A stretch of 44,611 nucleotides of DNA. Origin: Anaerolineaceae bacterium UBA6107. GTDB lineage: Bacteria > Chloroflexota > Anaerolineae > Anaerolineales > Anaerolineaceae. The notes beneath the pieces were generated by a model that had not been told where the DNA came from, ran no database searches, and saw nothing but the letters and a program-made list of their open reading frames with translations. The position numbers and the translations under genes are program-made. Positions 23,230 to 31,313 of this stretch are shown here, piece by piece. The first letter of the stretch is position 1, and every line of letters begins with the position of its first letter. The stretch covers positions 1-44,611 of the forward strand of contig DIWL01000068.1 of the NCBI GenBank assembly GCA_002428455.1, read 5' to 3'.

Positions 23230-24642
23230 TTAACCAACCGATCCTTCCATTTGTAATTGGATCAAACGGTTCATTTCTACCGCGTATTCCATGGGCAATT
23301 CCTTCACCAGGGGTTCAATGAAACCAGAAACGACCATTGTTGTGGCTTCCTCCTGGCTTAACCCGCGGCTCATCAGGTAAAATAACTGCTCCTCGCCTAC
23401 TTTGGAAACAGAAGCTTCGTGTCCGATGGTCACATCTTCTTCATCCACTTCGATCGTGGGGTAAGTGTCAGATCGTGACGCAGGATCCAATAGAAGCGCG
23501 TCACAGGCCACATTTGACCGGACGTTGGTCGCGCCCTTGTAAACTTTTAACAATCCTCTATAAGACGACCTGCCGCCATCCTTGCTGATCGATTTGGATG
23601 TGATCTTTGAGCTTGTGTCTGGCGCAAAATGAATTACCTTGCCGCCAGCATCTTGTAACTGTCCTTTTCCGGCAAATGCCACGGAAAGGATCTCACCATG
23701 TGCCCCTGGACCCATCAGATAGGTGGATGGATATTTCATTGTCAGGCGGGAACCAAGATTGCAATCTACCCACTCCATGGTGCCCCTCTCTTCAACTTTA
23801 GCTCTTTGGGTAACCAGGTTGTATACATTATTTGACCAGTTTTGGATGGTTGTGTATCGAACCCGGGCGCTTTTCTTTACAATGATCTCAATCACTCCGC
23901 TATGAAAAGAGTTGGTGGTATATTGCGGAGCTGTGCATCCCTCAACGTAGTGCACCCTTGACCCTTCGTCAGCAATGATCAAAGAACGCTCGAATTGACC
24001 AATGTTTGCCACGTTCAGTCTAAAGTAAGCCTGCAAAGGCAACTCGACAGTCACACCTTTGGGTACATACACAAACGAACCGCCTGACCAGACTGCTGAG
24101 TTCAATGCCGCGAATTTATTGTCTTCGATTGGAATAACGGTACCGAAGTACTCTCGGAACAACTCCGGGTGCTGTTTTAATCCTTCCTCAATGCTCAAAA
24201 AGATCACACCCTGTTTTTCCAGGTGCTCCTGGATACTGTGATAGACCATTTCCGATTCGTATTGAGCACCCACACCGGCCAAAAATTTTTGTTCCGCTTC
24301 AGGGATGCCCAATTTGTCAAAAGTATTGCGGATGGTATCAGGAACATCCTCCCAGTTTCGTTCGTTCGCTTCAGAGGGACGGACATAGTAAAAGATATCC
24401 TCCAGGTCGAGACCTGACAGATCCGGACCCCAGGTTGGCATTGGTCTGGCAATAAAATGCTCCAACGCCTTGAGCCGGAAATTTAACATCCACTCAGGCT
24501 CCTGTTTCATGCTAGAGATCTTCCGTACAACCTGCTCGTTCAGACCTTTTTCGGATTTGTAGACAAAAGTTTCGGCATCTTTGAAGCCGTATTGGTAATC
24601 TCCCAGGTTGTTAAAAAAGTTTTGTGTCTGTTCACTGCTCAT
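23230..24642 (-). CDS. sufB: Fe-S assembly scaffold protein SufB
   Basis: A 470-residue SufB, the cluster-building subunit of SufBC2D. Family features are YQYGFKDAETFVYKSEKGL near the N-terminus, KALEHFIARPMPTWGPDLSG, FVYVPKGVTVELPLQAYFR in the beta-helix, and VDCNLGSRLTMKYPS. The C-terminal part has TIGHEASVSKVGEEQLFYL and MSRGLSQEEATTMVVSGF. A conserved cysteine in NVACDALLLD matches the position of the SufB cluster cysteine. AAGGAGA precedes the ATG. It follows sufC by 29 bases. Confidence 0.96.
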   Translation of the reverse strand: MSSEQTQNFFNNLGDYQYGFKDAETFVYKSEKGLNEQVVRKISSMKQEPEWMLNFRLKALEHFIARPMPTWGPDLSGLDLEDIFYYVRPSEANERNWEDVPDTIRNTFDKLGIPEAEQKFLAGVGAQYESEMVYHSIQEHLEKQGVIFLSIEEGLKQHPELFREYFGTVIPIEDNKFAALNSAVWSGGSFVYVPKGVTVELPLQAYFRLNVANIGQFERSLIIADEGSRVHYVEGCTAPQYTTNSFHSGVIEIIVKKSARVRYTTIQNWSNNVYNLVTQRAKVEERGTMEWVDCNLGSRLTMKYPSTYLMGPGAHGEILSVAFAGKGQLQDAGGKVIHFAPDTSSKITSKSISKDGGRSSYRGLLKVYKGATNVRSNVACDALLLDPASRSDTYPTIEVDEEDVTIGHEASVSKVGEEQLFYLMSRGLSQEEATTMVVSGFIEPLVKELPMEYAVEMNRLIQLQMEGSVG

Positions 24643-24671
24643 GGCTTTCTCCTTGTTGATGACACAGACAG

Positions 24672-25451
24672 CTAAACGGATCCATTTCCGTTTTCGATCT
24701 TTTCCCTGATCCAGTCGTACCCGTGTTCTTCAAGGTGCAAGGCAAGATCCGAACCTCCGGATTCGACAATCCGTCCATCCATCATGACATGCACAACATC
24801 CGGTTTAATATAGTTAAGCATTCGTTGATAGTGCGTGATCAGTAAGACACCTACATTCTGCTCCTTTAGCAGGTTTACCCCTTCAGATACCACTTTTAGC
24901 GCATCGATATCCAAACCCGAATCTGTTTCGTCCAGAATCGCAATTTCGGGTTTAAGCACGGCCATTTGCAATACTTCAGCCCGTTTCTTTTCACCGCCTG
25001 AAAAACCCTCGTTCAAATACCGTCCCGCGAAGGAATGGTCCATTTTGAGTGCATCCATTTGTTCGATCAACATTTTTCGAAATGCAGGGATGGGAATGCC
25101 GCGATCCTCAGGGTTGGTCGCCTTTCGCCGCGCGTTTACAGCTGTACGCAAAAAATTGGCTACTGTTACACCCGGTATTGAAACCGGGTATTGAAAAGCC
25201 AGGAAAAGTCCTAATCGTGATCTTTGGTCTGTTCCAAGGTCGAACAAATTTTGACCTTTAAAACAGGCTTCTCCACCGGTCACCTCGTATCCAGGGTGCC
25301 CCATCAGTGTGTAAGCCAGTGTGGATTTTCCCGTACCGTTAGGCCCCATGATCGCGTGAACCTCTCCCTGGGCGACCGATAACGAGACCCCTTTCAATAT
25401 TTCTTTTTCACCAATTTTGACGTGTAAATCCCTGATGTTGAGTTCTGACAT
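24672..25451 (-). CDS. sufC: Fe-S assembly ATPase SufC
   Basis: A 259-residue ABC-type ATPase without membrane domains that powers the SufBD scaffold. Walker A GPNGTGKST (36-44), signature FSGGEKKRAEVLQMA in the SufC form, Walker B with IAILDETDSGLDID, and the H-loop VLLITHYQRML. It is the first gene of the suf operon, with AGGAG before its ATG and a sigma-70-type promoter about 80 bases upstream that carries a GATAAAT site inside the spacer. Confidence 0.96.
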   Translation of the reverse strand: MSELNIRDLHVKIGEKEILKGVSLSVAQGEVHAIMGPNGTGKSTLAYTLMGHPGYEVTGGEACFKGQNLFDLGTDQRSRLGLFLAFQYPVSIPGVTVANFLRTAVNARRKATNPEDRGIPIPAFRKMLIEQMDALKMDHSFAGRYLNEGFSGGEKKRAEVLQMAVLKPEIAILDETDSGLDIDALKVVSEGVNLLKEQNVGVLLITHYQRMLNYIKPDVVHVMMDGRIVESGGSDLALHLEEHGYDWIREKIENGNGSV

Positions 25452-25530
25452 GCCACAAGCTCCTGCACTGCAATATCTTAATTTTTATTATTTTTATCAT
25501 ATATTTCTTTTTATTTCTTCAACCTCAAGG

Positions 25531-25559
25531 ATTATAGCACATAGATAAATCGCAGTCAA
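25531..25559 (-). promoter_or_regulatory. suf operon promoter
   Basis: On the minus strand TTGACT (25554-25559) and TATAAT (25531-25536) are separated by exactly 17 bases, placing the transcript start near 25524, about 73 bases before sufC. A GATAAAT/ATTTATC element (25544-25550) lies inside the spacer, where a bound repressor would block RNA polymerase. Confidence 0.75.
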
Positions 25560-25576
25560 TATTTACCATATTTATC
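25544..25576. promoter_or_regulatory. Candidate SufR operator (GATAAAT ... ATTTATC)
   Basis: GATAAAT (25544-25550) and its inverse ATTTATC (25570-25576) with 19 bases between, overlapping the suf promoter. Another TTTATC at 25493-25498 lies in the suf leader. Repetition of the same heptamer on both sides of a divergent SufR gene suggests the SufR binding site. Binding is inferred. Confidence 0.5.
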
Positions 25577-25598
25577 TTATTTATTCGAATAATTAAGG

Positions 25599-25634
25599 TA
25601 TAATATAAAATATATTTATCATAAAACTGATAAA
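25599..25634 (+). promoter_or_regulatory. sufR promoter -10 box and downstream palindromic operator
   Basis: A TATAAT (25599-25604) with no good -35 lies 51 bases before the sufR ATG. Immediately downstream is TTTATC-N8-GATAAA (25615-25634), covering about +5 to +24 of the expected transcript. That position fits negative autoregulation by SufR. Confidence 0.5.
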
Positions 25635-25655
25635 AATAACGGAACTGGACATAGT

Positions 25656-26288
25656 ATGAAAAGTACAAGAGATAGAATACTGCAGACCCTGTTACTCAAC
25701 CCAAATTCCACCATAGGTGACCTTGCTGAGGCGGTTGATATCAATACTGTATCAGTCCGCCACCACCTTACCAACCTGCAGGCAGAGGGACTTGTGCAAA
25801 ATGCAGAGGTCAGGCATGGCGTCGGTCGCCCGCGACTCGTTTACTCACTCACAGATAACGGCGCTGAACTGTTCCCGACCCGCTACCTGCGCCTGGTTAA
25901 CCAGCTCATTGCACAACTGAAGAATAGAATGTCAAAAAAAGATCTGGAAAAGATTCTTGTTCAGATTGCAACTGAGATTTCAGCTGACCAGGTCAACAAG
26001 ATCCGCAACCTGCCTGTCGATGAGAAATTAACCTTTATCCAACAATTTCTAATTAAAGAGGGATACATAATCGAATGGGAAAAGGAAGGTTCGAATTACA
26101 TCATTAACGAAATATCCTGTCCTTTCTATCACATCAGCCAGTCCCATCCGGAAGTCTGCGTGATTGATAAGACAATCTTCAGTACGCTTTTATCAGTACC
26201 AGTCGAGAAGGTGAAATGCATCCTTACAGGTGATAACCATTGCGCCTATATGTTTTCACAAGATACTTTACAGGAGAAACAACCATGA
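25656..26288 (+). CDS. sufR: SufR-like Fe-S-sensing transcriptional regulator
   Basis: A 210-residue regulator. The N-terminal winged helix-turn-helix (3-65) has STIGDLAEAVDINTVSVRHH and the wing HGVGRPRLVYSLTD, as in the DeoR/ArsR-like SufR family. The C-terminal domain carries four cysteines, Cys155, 168, 188 and 196 (C-x12-C-x19-C-x7-C), fit to bind an Fe-S cluster that senses cluster supply. It is divergent from the suf operon with repeated GATAAA/TTTATC sites between. The stop overlaps the next gene (ATGA), which is itself an Fe-S assembly factor. Confidence 0.88.
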   Translation: MKSTRDRILQTLLLNPNSTIGDLAEAVDINTVSVRHHLTNLQAEGLVQNAEVRHGVGRPRLVYSLTDNGAELFPTRYLRLVNQLIAQLKNRMSKKDLEKILVQIATEISADQVNKIRNLPVDEKLTFIQQFLIKEGYIIEWEKEGSNYIINEISCPFYHISQSHPEVCVIDKTIFSTLLSVPVEKVKCILTGDNHCAYMFSQDTLQEKQP

Positions 26289-26638
26289 GCGACAGATCGA
26301 CCCCCGGAACCAATCGACCTGGCTGGGACGCAGAAACTGATTACCCCGAGCTTTGTGAACAATTGCGCAAAGGCTTCAGTGAAGTACTGGATCCTGAGCT
26401 CGGATTAAATGTTGTGCAACTTGGCTTGATCCGCAACGTGAAAATTGATGATGATGGAGTCATCGTCAAAATGATCCTCACCACCCCTTTCTGTCCATAT
26501 GGACCCTCGATGTTGGAAAGCACACGTCAGAAGGCTGAACAGGTACTTGAGCGTGAGGTTACCATCGATTTCGGTCTTGAGCCGTGGGATTTCTCCATGA
26601 TGGAAGAAGGTCTGGATCTAGGTTGGGGTGCGTTTTAA
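26285..26638 (+). CDS. sufT: MIP18/SufT-like (DUF59) Fe-S assembly protein
   Basis: A 117-residue protein of the MIP18/PaaD/SufT family, which helps mature or deliver Fe-S clusters. Seen: EVLDPELGLNVVQLGLIRNV (about 33-52) and the conserved cysteine motif TPFCPYGPSMLE (about 66-77), then the tail ending DLGWGAF. The ATG overlaps the sufR stop (ATGA) and follows CAGGAGA. Pairing with SufR and divergence from sufCBDSU fits a common Fe-S homeostasis unit. The exact target protein is unknown. Confidence 0.88.
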   Translation: MSDRSTPGTNRPGWDAETDYPELCEQLRKGFSEVLDPELGLNVVQLGLIRNVKIDDDGVIVKMILTTPFCPYGPSMLESTRQKAEQVLEREVTIDFGLEPWDFSMMEEGLDLGWGAF

Positions 26639-26681
26639 TAACTAAATTTGCCCCAAGTATACCGAAAAATCCTGTTTGGAT

Positions 26682-26687
26682 TAAAAT
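26682..26687 (+). promoter_or_regulatory. -10 box for leaderless corA transcript
   Basis: TAAAAT (26682-26687) ends 6 bases before the corA ATG and no Shine-Dalgarno sequence is present. The -35 is poor. The arrangement matches the leaderless starts of mobA and fdhD. Confidence 0.4.
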
Positions 26688-26693
26688 ACTCGC

Positions 26694-27674
26694 ATGCCTC
26701 GCGCCGTTTATCTAAGCACGCATGATGAACCTGTGATCCTTGAATCGATTTCCCGGGTCAAAGACTATCTACCATCATCTGATGGTTTCCTTTGGGTTAG
26801 TCTCGAAAATTCCGATAATAACGAGATCGACGCGGTTTTACGCGGATTATTCAACTTTCATCCCCTGGCGATTGAAGATTGTCAAACAGTCGGTTTTCAG
26901 GTTTCGAAGATCGATGATTTTGGCGAATATGTATTTATGATCACGCACGCCATTGATCAGTCGGGCGATAACGGTACTATTAACACCACCGAATTGGACC
27001 TCTTTTTAGGGCACAATTTTCTTGTCACCTGTTATACCGATCCACAAATGCCCTCCATCGCCAAAACCTGGGACCTGATCACAAGAGATAAGAGGCTCTC
27101 AAAATTTGGAACGGACTTTTTGTGCCATACCATTCTTGACATGATTGTGGATGATTACATGCCGATCATCGATCAAATGGAATCTGAGGTGGAATGGCTG
27201 GAAGACAAAGTCATTGAAAAACCAAGCCCTGAAACATTACATCGATTATTAACGATCAAGCACAATATCATGGCGCTGCGCCGTGTGATCAGTCCCCAGC
27301 GCGAGGTGATGAACCGCCTCTCAAGAGATGAATTTCCTGAGATCATCGACAAACAGAGCCTGATTTACTTCCGTGACATATACGACCATTTACTGCGCAT
27401 ACAGGACCTGGCTGATATTCTGCGTGATATTGTTTCCGGTGGGCTTGATATCTACCTTAATTCCACAAGCCTGCGCCTCAATGAGATCATGAAGGCATTG
27501 ACGATCGTATCAACGGTTTTTCTGCCCCTGTCATTTATCACAGGCGCATTTGGCATGAACTTTCTCCATATCCCGGGTGCTTCATCTCCGGTTGGATTCT
27601 ACGTTACATGTGGTTTACTGGTACTGCTTGGGATTCTCATGCTCGTTTATTTTAAAAAACGCCGCTGGTTTTAG
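26694..27674 (+). CDS. corA: CorA-family divalent metal (Mg/Co) transporter
   Basis: A 326-residue CorA-type channel. The N-terminal alpha/beta cytoplasmic domain contains FHPLAIEDCQ (about 62-71), and the long helix includes LHRLLTIKHNIMALRRVISPQRE. It ends with two membrane helices: TIVSTVFLPLSFITGAFGMN carries the GMN selectivity motif, followed after a short loop by a second helix and KKRRWF. The loop after GMN lacks the acidic MPEL motif of classical magnesium channels (FLHIPGASSP instead), so zinc or cobalt transport as in ZntB-like members is possible. It is monocistronic. Confidence 0.9.
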   Translation: MPRAVYLSTHDEPVILESISRVKDYLPSSDGFLWVSLENSDNNEIDAVLRGLFNFHPLAIEDCQTVGFQVSKIDDFGEYVFMITHAIDQSGDNGTINTTELDLFLGHNFLVTCYTDPQMPSIAKTWDLITRDKRLSKFGTDFLCHTILDMIVDDYMPIIDQMESEVEWLEDKVIEKPSPETLHRLLTIKHNIMALRRVISPQREVMNRLSRDEFPEIIDKQSLIYFRDIYDHLLRIQDLADILRDIVSGGLDIYLNSTSLRLNEIMKALTIVSTVFLPLSFITGAFGMNFLHIPGASSPVGFYVTCGLLVLLGILMLVYFKKRRWF

Positions 27675-27798
27675 TTTTAGTCTCACAGCAGGAATAATTA
27701 CCCATATCAAATTGTGTGAAATATACGAATCCCTATGAGATATTGGCAAACCTTTAAGTTATATTAGAATATTTTTGATCGCAAGTAAAGTTCTGAAG

Positions 27799-27825
27799 CA
27801 AAAAAAGAGGCCGGGGTTCGGCCTC
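27799..27825 (-). terminator. Rho-independent terminator of the SPT-like gene
   Basis: GAGGCCG / CGGCCTC stem (27807-27813, 27819-27825) with a 5-base loop. On the minus strand it is followed by seven T (27800-27806). It lies 7 bases after the stop of the minus-strand aminoacyl-CoA synthase-like gene. Confidence 0.88.
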
Positions 27826-27832
27826 GGTTACA

Positions 27833-29011
27833 TCAGATCAATCCCGTTTCTTTTCCGACTTTCGCAAATACCTCCAGCACCCGCTCCATTTGGTCATCCG
27901 TGTGGGTAGCCATATAACTGGTTCGCAGCAGTTGTCGTCCTGGGGATACAGCAGGTGAGATGACTGGATTGACGAAAACGCCATTCTCAAACAACATTTT
28001 CCAGGTCAAGAAGGTGCGCTCATCGTCGCCAATAATGATCGGTACAACTGGAGTTATTGAATTACCGATATTAAATCCCAGTTCTGTGAAGCCTTTACGC
28101 ATGCGGTCGGCTACTTCGATTACACGGCGTGCATGTTGCGGCTCATCCCGCATCACGTGCAACGCAGCCAGGGCTGCAGCAGCATTCGCCGGTGGAATGC
28201 TGGCGCTGAAAATTAACGACCGGGCAAAGTGTTTGATGTAATGAATACTGTCCTCATCACCTGCAATGAATCCGCCCAGAGATGCGAAGGACTTACTAAA
28301 GGTGGACATGATCAAGTCTACATCCTCAGTAACACCAAAATAGGCTGATGTTCCCCTGCCACCTCCCATGACCCCCATACCATGAGCATCATCCACCATC
28401 AACCTTGCACCGTATTGTTTGGCAATCTTGGTCATTTCAGGTAACGGGGCCAGATCACCTTCCATGCTGAACAGACCATCAACTACAATCAACCTGCCGG
28501 CTGTTTCAGGAATTGACTTGAGAACGCGTTCCAGGTGGTTCATGTCGTTGTGCCTGAATCTTTCAATTTTTCCGTAACCCAGTCGGGCACCGTCCACGAT
28601 GCTGGCATGGTCATCTTTGTCCATGATCACAATATCATCCCGTCCGATCAAAGCACTGATCGTGCCCAGGTTGGTCTGCATTCCAGTTGAAAAAACCAGT
28701 GAGGCTTCTTTTCCCACCCATTCCGCCAGTTCAGCCTCCAGTTGTTCGTGCATCGCCAGCGTGCCGTTAAGAAAACGTGAACCGGTGCAACTGGTACCAA
28801 ACCGCTTTATAGCCTCGATTGCAGCTTCACGCACCTTTGGATGTGTCGTTAAACCAAGATAATTGTTTGATCCGCACATGATCAACCGTTTTCCCTGGAA
28901 GACCACTTCAGTGCCTTCATTTTCATTCAATGGTATAAAATAAGGATAAATCCCCCGCTCCATGGCTTCACGTGCGGTGGTGAAATTTCTACATTTCTCA
29001 AACAGGTCCAT
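27833..29011 (-). CDS. PLP-dependent alpha-oxoamine synthase, serine palmitoyltransferase-like
   Basis: A 392-residue alpha-oxoamine synthase that condenses an amino acid with an acyl-CoA. Features: MERGIYPYFIPL at 17-28, MCGSNNYLGLTTHPKV, GTSCTGSRFLNGT, VDDAHGMGVMG and the PLP lysine in STFSKSFASLGGF. The N-terminal IYPYF, RFLNGT, DDHASIVDG, HNDM and C-terminal MATHT motifs agree with bacterial serine palmitoyltransferase (Bacteroides type, from memory) better than with glycine C-acetyltransferase or BioF, although those remain alternatives. The gene stands alone with its own terminator; no threonine dehydrogenase or biotin gene is nearby. GAGGT precedes the ATG. Confidence 0.78.
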   Translation of the reverse strand: MDLFEKCRNFTTAREAMERGIYPYFIPLNENEGTEVVFQGKRLIMCGSNNYLGLTTHPKVREAAIEAIKRFGTSCTGSRFLNGTLAMHEQLEAELAEWVGKEASLVFSTGMQTNLGTISALIGRDDIVIMDKDDHASIVDGARLGYGKIERFRHNDMNHLERVLKSIPETAGRLIVVDGLFSMEGDLAPLPEMTKIAKQYGARLMVDDAHGMGVMGGGRGTSAYFGVTEDVDLIMSTFSKSFASLGGFIAGDEDSIHYIKHFARSLIFSASIPPANAAAALAALHVMRDEPQHARRVIEVADRMRKGFTELGFNIGNSITPVVPIIIGDDERTFLTWKMLFENGVFVNPVISPAVSPGRQLLRTSYMATHTDDQMERVLEVFAKVGKETGLI

Positions 29012-29127
29012 TGTTACCTCACCTTCAGAAATAATTTTCGTGTGGAATAGCAGTAATTATATTTGTGTGTTATTAATCGTAATAAAGTCAGTGCATTATA
29101 CTTGAAAAATGGTACAGGAAACCCTAC

Positions 29128-30009
29128 ATGGATTATTTTGCAGGCATTGAAGCGGGTGGAACGAAATTCAAGTGCATCATTGCCAGTGGTCCTGAGGATG
29201 TGCTCGCCGAGGCAGTATTTCCCACCACCAATCCTGAAGAAACCCTGCCAATTGTCACAAACTTTCTACAAGAAGCGGCAAAGAGGCTAAAAATCACCCT
29301 ACGGGGTGCCGGGCTGGCTTGCTTTGGTCCCCTGGACCTGGATACACATTCATCAACCTACGGTTGGATCACCTCAACCCCCAAAATTGCCTGGTGCAAT
29401 TACCCCATCCTGCAATATTTCCAGGAAAATCTAAAAATTCCGGTACTCATTGAAACAGACGTTAACGGGGCTGCCCTTGGTGAAGGGCGGTGGGGATCTG
29501 CTATCGGGCTTTCTGATTATGTTTACATGACGGTTGGAACCGGTATAGGCGGCGGTGTTATACACAATTTCGCTCCGCTTTTTGGTATGACCCATCCTGA
29601 GATCGGTCACATGAAGATACAACCTCATCCTGATGATCCCTTCCCGGGGAATTGTCCATACCACACCACCTGCCTGGAAGGCCTCGCCAATGCCCCTTCC
29701 CTGGCTGCCAGGTGGAACACTGATCCCGCACTGCTGGGAGATGATCATATCGCCTGGAAATTCGAAGCATACTATCTTGGCCAGGCAATTCATAACCTGA
29801 TCCTGGTCTGCGCACCGAAGAAAATCATCCTGGGAGGTGGGGTTCTTCGTCGCAAGGGACTAATTGAAAGAACCCGCGCAGAAACCGTAGAAATTCTCAA
29901 TGGGTACGTTGAATCCAGATACCTCGAAGATATGAATGAATACATTGTCCCACCGGCATTAGGCGATCGTGCAGGTGTGCTTGGTGCCATTGCATTATTA
30001 CTTGATTGA
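29128..30009 (+). CDS. ROK-family sugar kinase, fructokinase-like
   Basis: A 293-residue ROK kinase that phosphorylates a hexose, most like bacterial fructokinase. ATP-binding N-terminus FAGIEAGGTKFKCI (4-17), sugar-binding ETDVNGAALGEGRWG, and TVGTGIGGGVI. The zinc motif has spacing H-x-x-D-x-F-x-G-x-C-P-x-H-x-x-C, seen as HPDDPFPGNCPYHTTCLEG. It is the first gene of a sugar-use unit with an MFS transporter and a GH51 enzyme. AGGA precedes the ATG, and a TATACT box lies 25 bases upstream with a weak -35. Other ROK substrates such as mannose are possible. Confidence 0.87.
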   Translation: MDYFAGIEAGGTKFKCIIASGPEDVLAEAVFPTTNPEETLPIVTNFLQEAAKRLKITLRGAGLACFGPLDLDTHSSTYGWITSTPKIAWCNYPILQYFQENLKIPVLIETDVNGAALGEGRWGSAIGLSDYVYMTVGTGIGGGVIHNFAPLFGMTHPEIGHMKIQPHPDDPFPGNCPYHTTCLEGLANAPSLAARWNTDPALLGDDHIAWKFEAYYLGQAIHNLILVCAPKKIILGGGVLRRKGLIERTRAETVEILNGYVESRYLEDMNEYIVPPALGDRAGVLGAIALLLD

Positions 30010-30035
30010 TCCATTAAAGCATACCTGGAGGAACG

Positions 30036-31310
30036 ATGCTAACAAAGAAGACATGGGCAGCGATGATCATTCTTGGCTTCCTGGGCTCGCTTGCCTGGGG
30101 AGTGGAAAACCAGTTCTTCAACACATTCATCTATAACAACATTACTCCTGATCCACGCCCGATCTCCTGGATGGTTGCAGCCAGCGCGATTACTGCCACC
30201 CTGTCATCGATCCTAATCGGCGCACTGAGCGACCGGATGCGATACCGGTGGGGAAGAAAACCATTTCTCCTTATCGGGTATCTCGGTTGGGGGATTACCA
30301 CTGCCTTGTTTCCGACGGCTGCACTATTCCAACCAATCGGCATCGCGATCTTTATGGCCATTTTGTTTGATTGCATCATGACCTTCTTCGGCTCAGGTGC
30401 GAATGACGCAGTCTTTCATGCCTACGTGGCAGATATCACCACCCCGCACAACCGTGGCAAGGTGATGGGGATCCTCGAGATCCTCGTGTGGGTCGCGCTG
30501 CTTTTTGTATACGGCGGCGCCGGGCTAATTATCGAGGCAGTTGGATATTTCCCATTCTTTTATATTGTAGGTGGAATGGTGTTTGTCCTTGGGTTAATTT
30601 CTGCCTTGCTCTTGGATGAACCAAAGCGACCGGTAAAACCCCAGAGTGAAGGATTTCTACGCAGCATCTTAAACACATTAAAATGGAGCACGCTTCGCGA
30701 ACAGAAAGATTTCTTACTGGTCCTCGTTGGCATCGCTTTGTGGGGAATCGCCCAGCAGATCTTCTTTCCGTATCTATTGATCTACGTTAATCATTATCTG
30801 CACATTGAAACCCTTCAGTCCACCCTGATCATTTTCCTGGCGATCCTGATTGGTGGTATCGGTGCAGCATATCCGTTGGGTCTGCTCACTGACCGTTGGG
30901 GCCGTCGTAAAATGGCAATCATTGCGATCATCGCTGAAATGGTCGGATTGCTTACATTCTCATTCTCCCGGTCGTTCGTTGCCCTTGTCTTCACTGCCAT
31001 ATTATGGCTGGCACCCATTAGCGCCTGGACGATCGCGGTTTCAGCATGGAGTAAGGATCTTTTCCCGGAAGACAAAAGGGGGCAGTTCGGTGGTTACGTG
31101 ATTTTCTTCCAGGTGGCGTTGACCATGGTGCCCGGTCCGTTGCTGGGCAGCTGGCTCACCACCACTTATGGCATCCACACCCTGCTGGATGGCAAGGAAG
31201 CTTTCGTTCCTACACCAATCATTTTCCAGGTCGCGGCAATTGCCACGCTTTTGACATTGATCCCGATACTGAAGACCAGGAAAACTCATCAAACCATTGA
31301 AAAAGGATAA
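30036..31310 (+). CDS. MFS transporter, probable sugar permease
   Basis: A 424-residue major-facilitator protein with twelve predicted helices. The loop between helices 2 and 3 has GALSDRMRYRWGRKPFLLIG, the MFS signature in a form typical of glycoside-pentoside-hexuronide and related sugar permeases, and the repeat in the second half is GLLTDRWGRRKMAI. A long central loop joins helices 6 and 7 (about 190-225). It lies 26 bases after the ROK kinase gene and 3 bases before the arabinofuranosidase gene, so an arabinose-containing oligosaccharide or its product is a likely substrate. This is inference from context. Confidence 0.88.
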   Translation: MLTKKTWAAMIILGFLGSLAWGVENQFFNTFIYNNITPDPRPISWMVAASAITATLSSILIGALSDRMRYRWGRKPFLLIGYLGWGITTALFPTAALFQPIGIAIFMAILFDCIMTFFGSGANDAVFHAYVADITTPHNRGKVMGILEILVWVALLFVYGGAGLIIEAVGYFPFFYIVGGMVFVLGLISALLLDEPKRPVKPQSEGFLRSILNTLKWSTLREQKDFLLVLVGIALWGIAQQIFFPYLLIYVNHYLHIETLQSTLIIFLAILIGGIGAAYPLGLLTDRWGRRKMAIIAIIAEMVGLLTFSFSRSFVALVFTAILWLAPISAWTIAVSAWSKDLFPEDKRGQFGGYVIFFQVALTMVPGPLLGSWLTTTYGIHTLLDGKEAFVPTPIIFQVAAIATLLTLIPILKTRKTHQTIEKG

Positions 31311-31313
31311 CTC

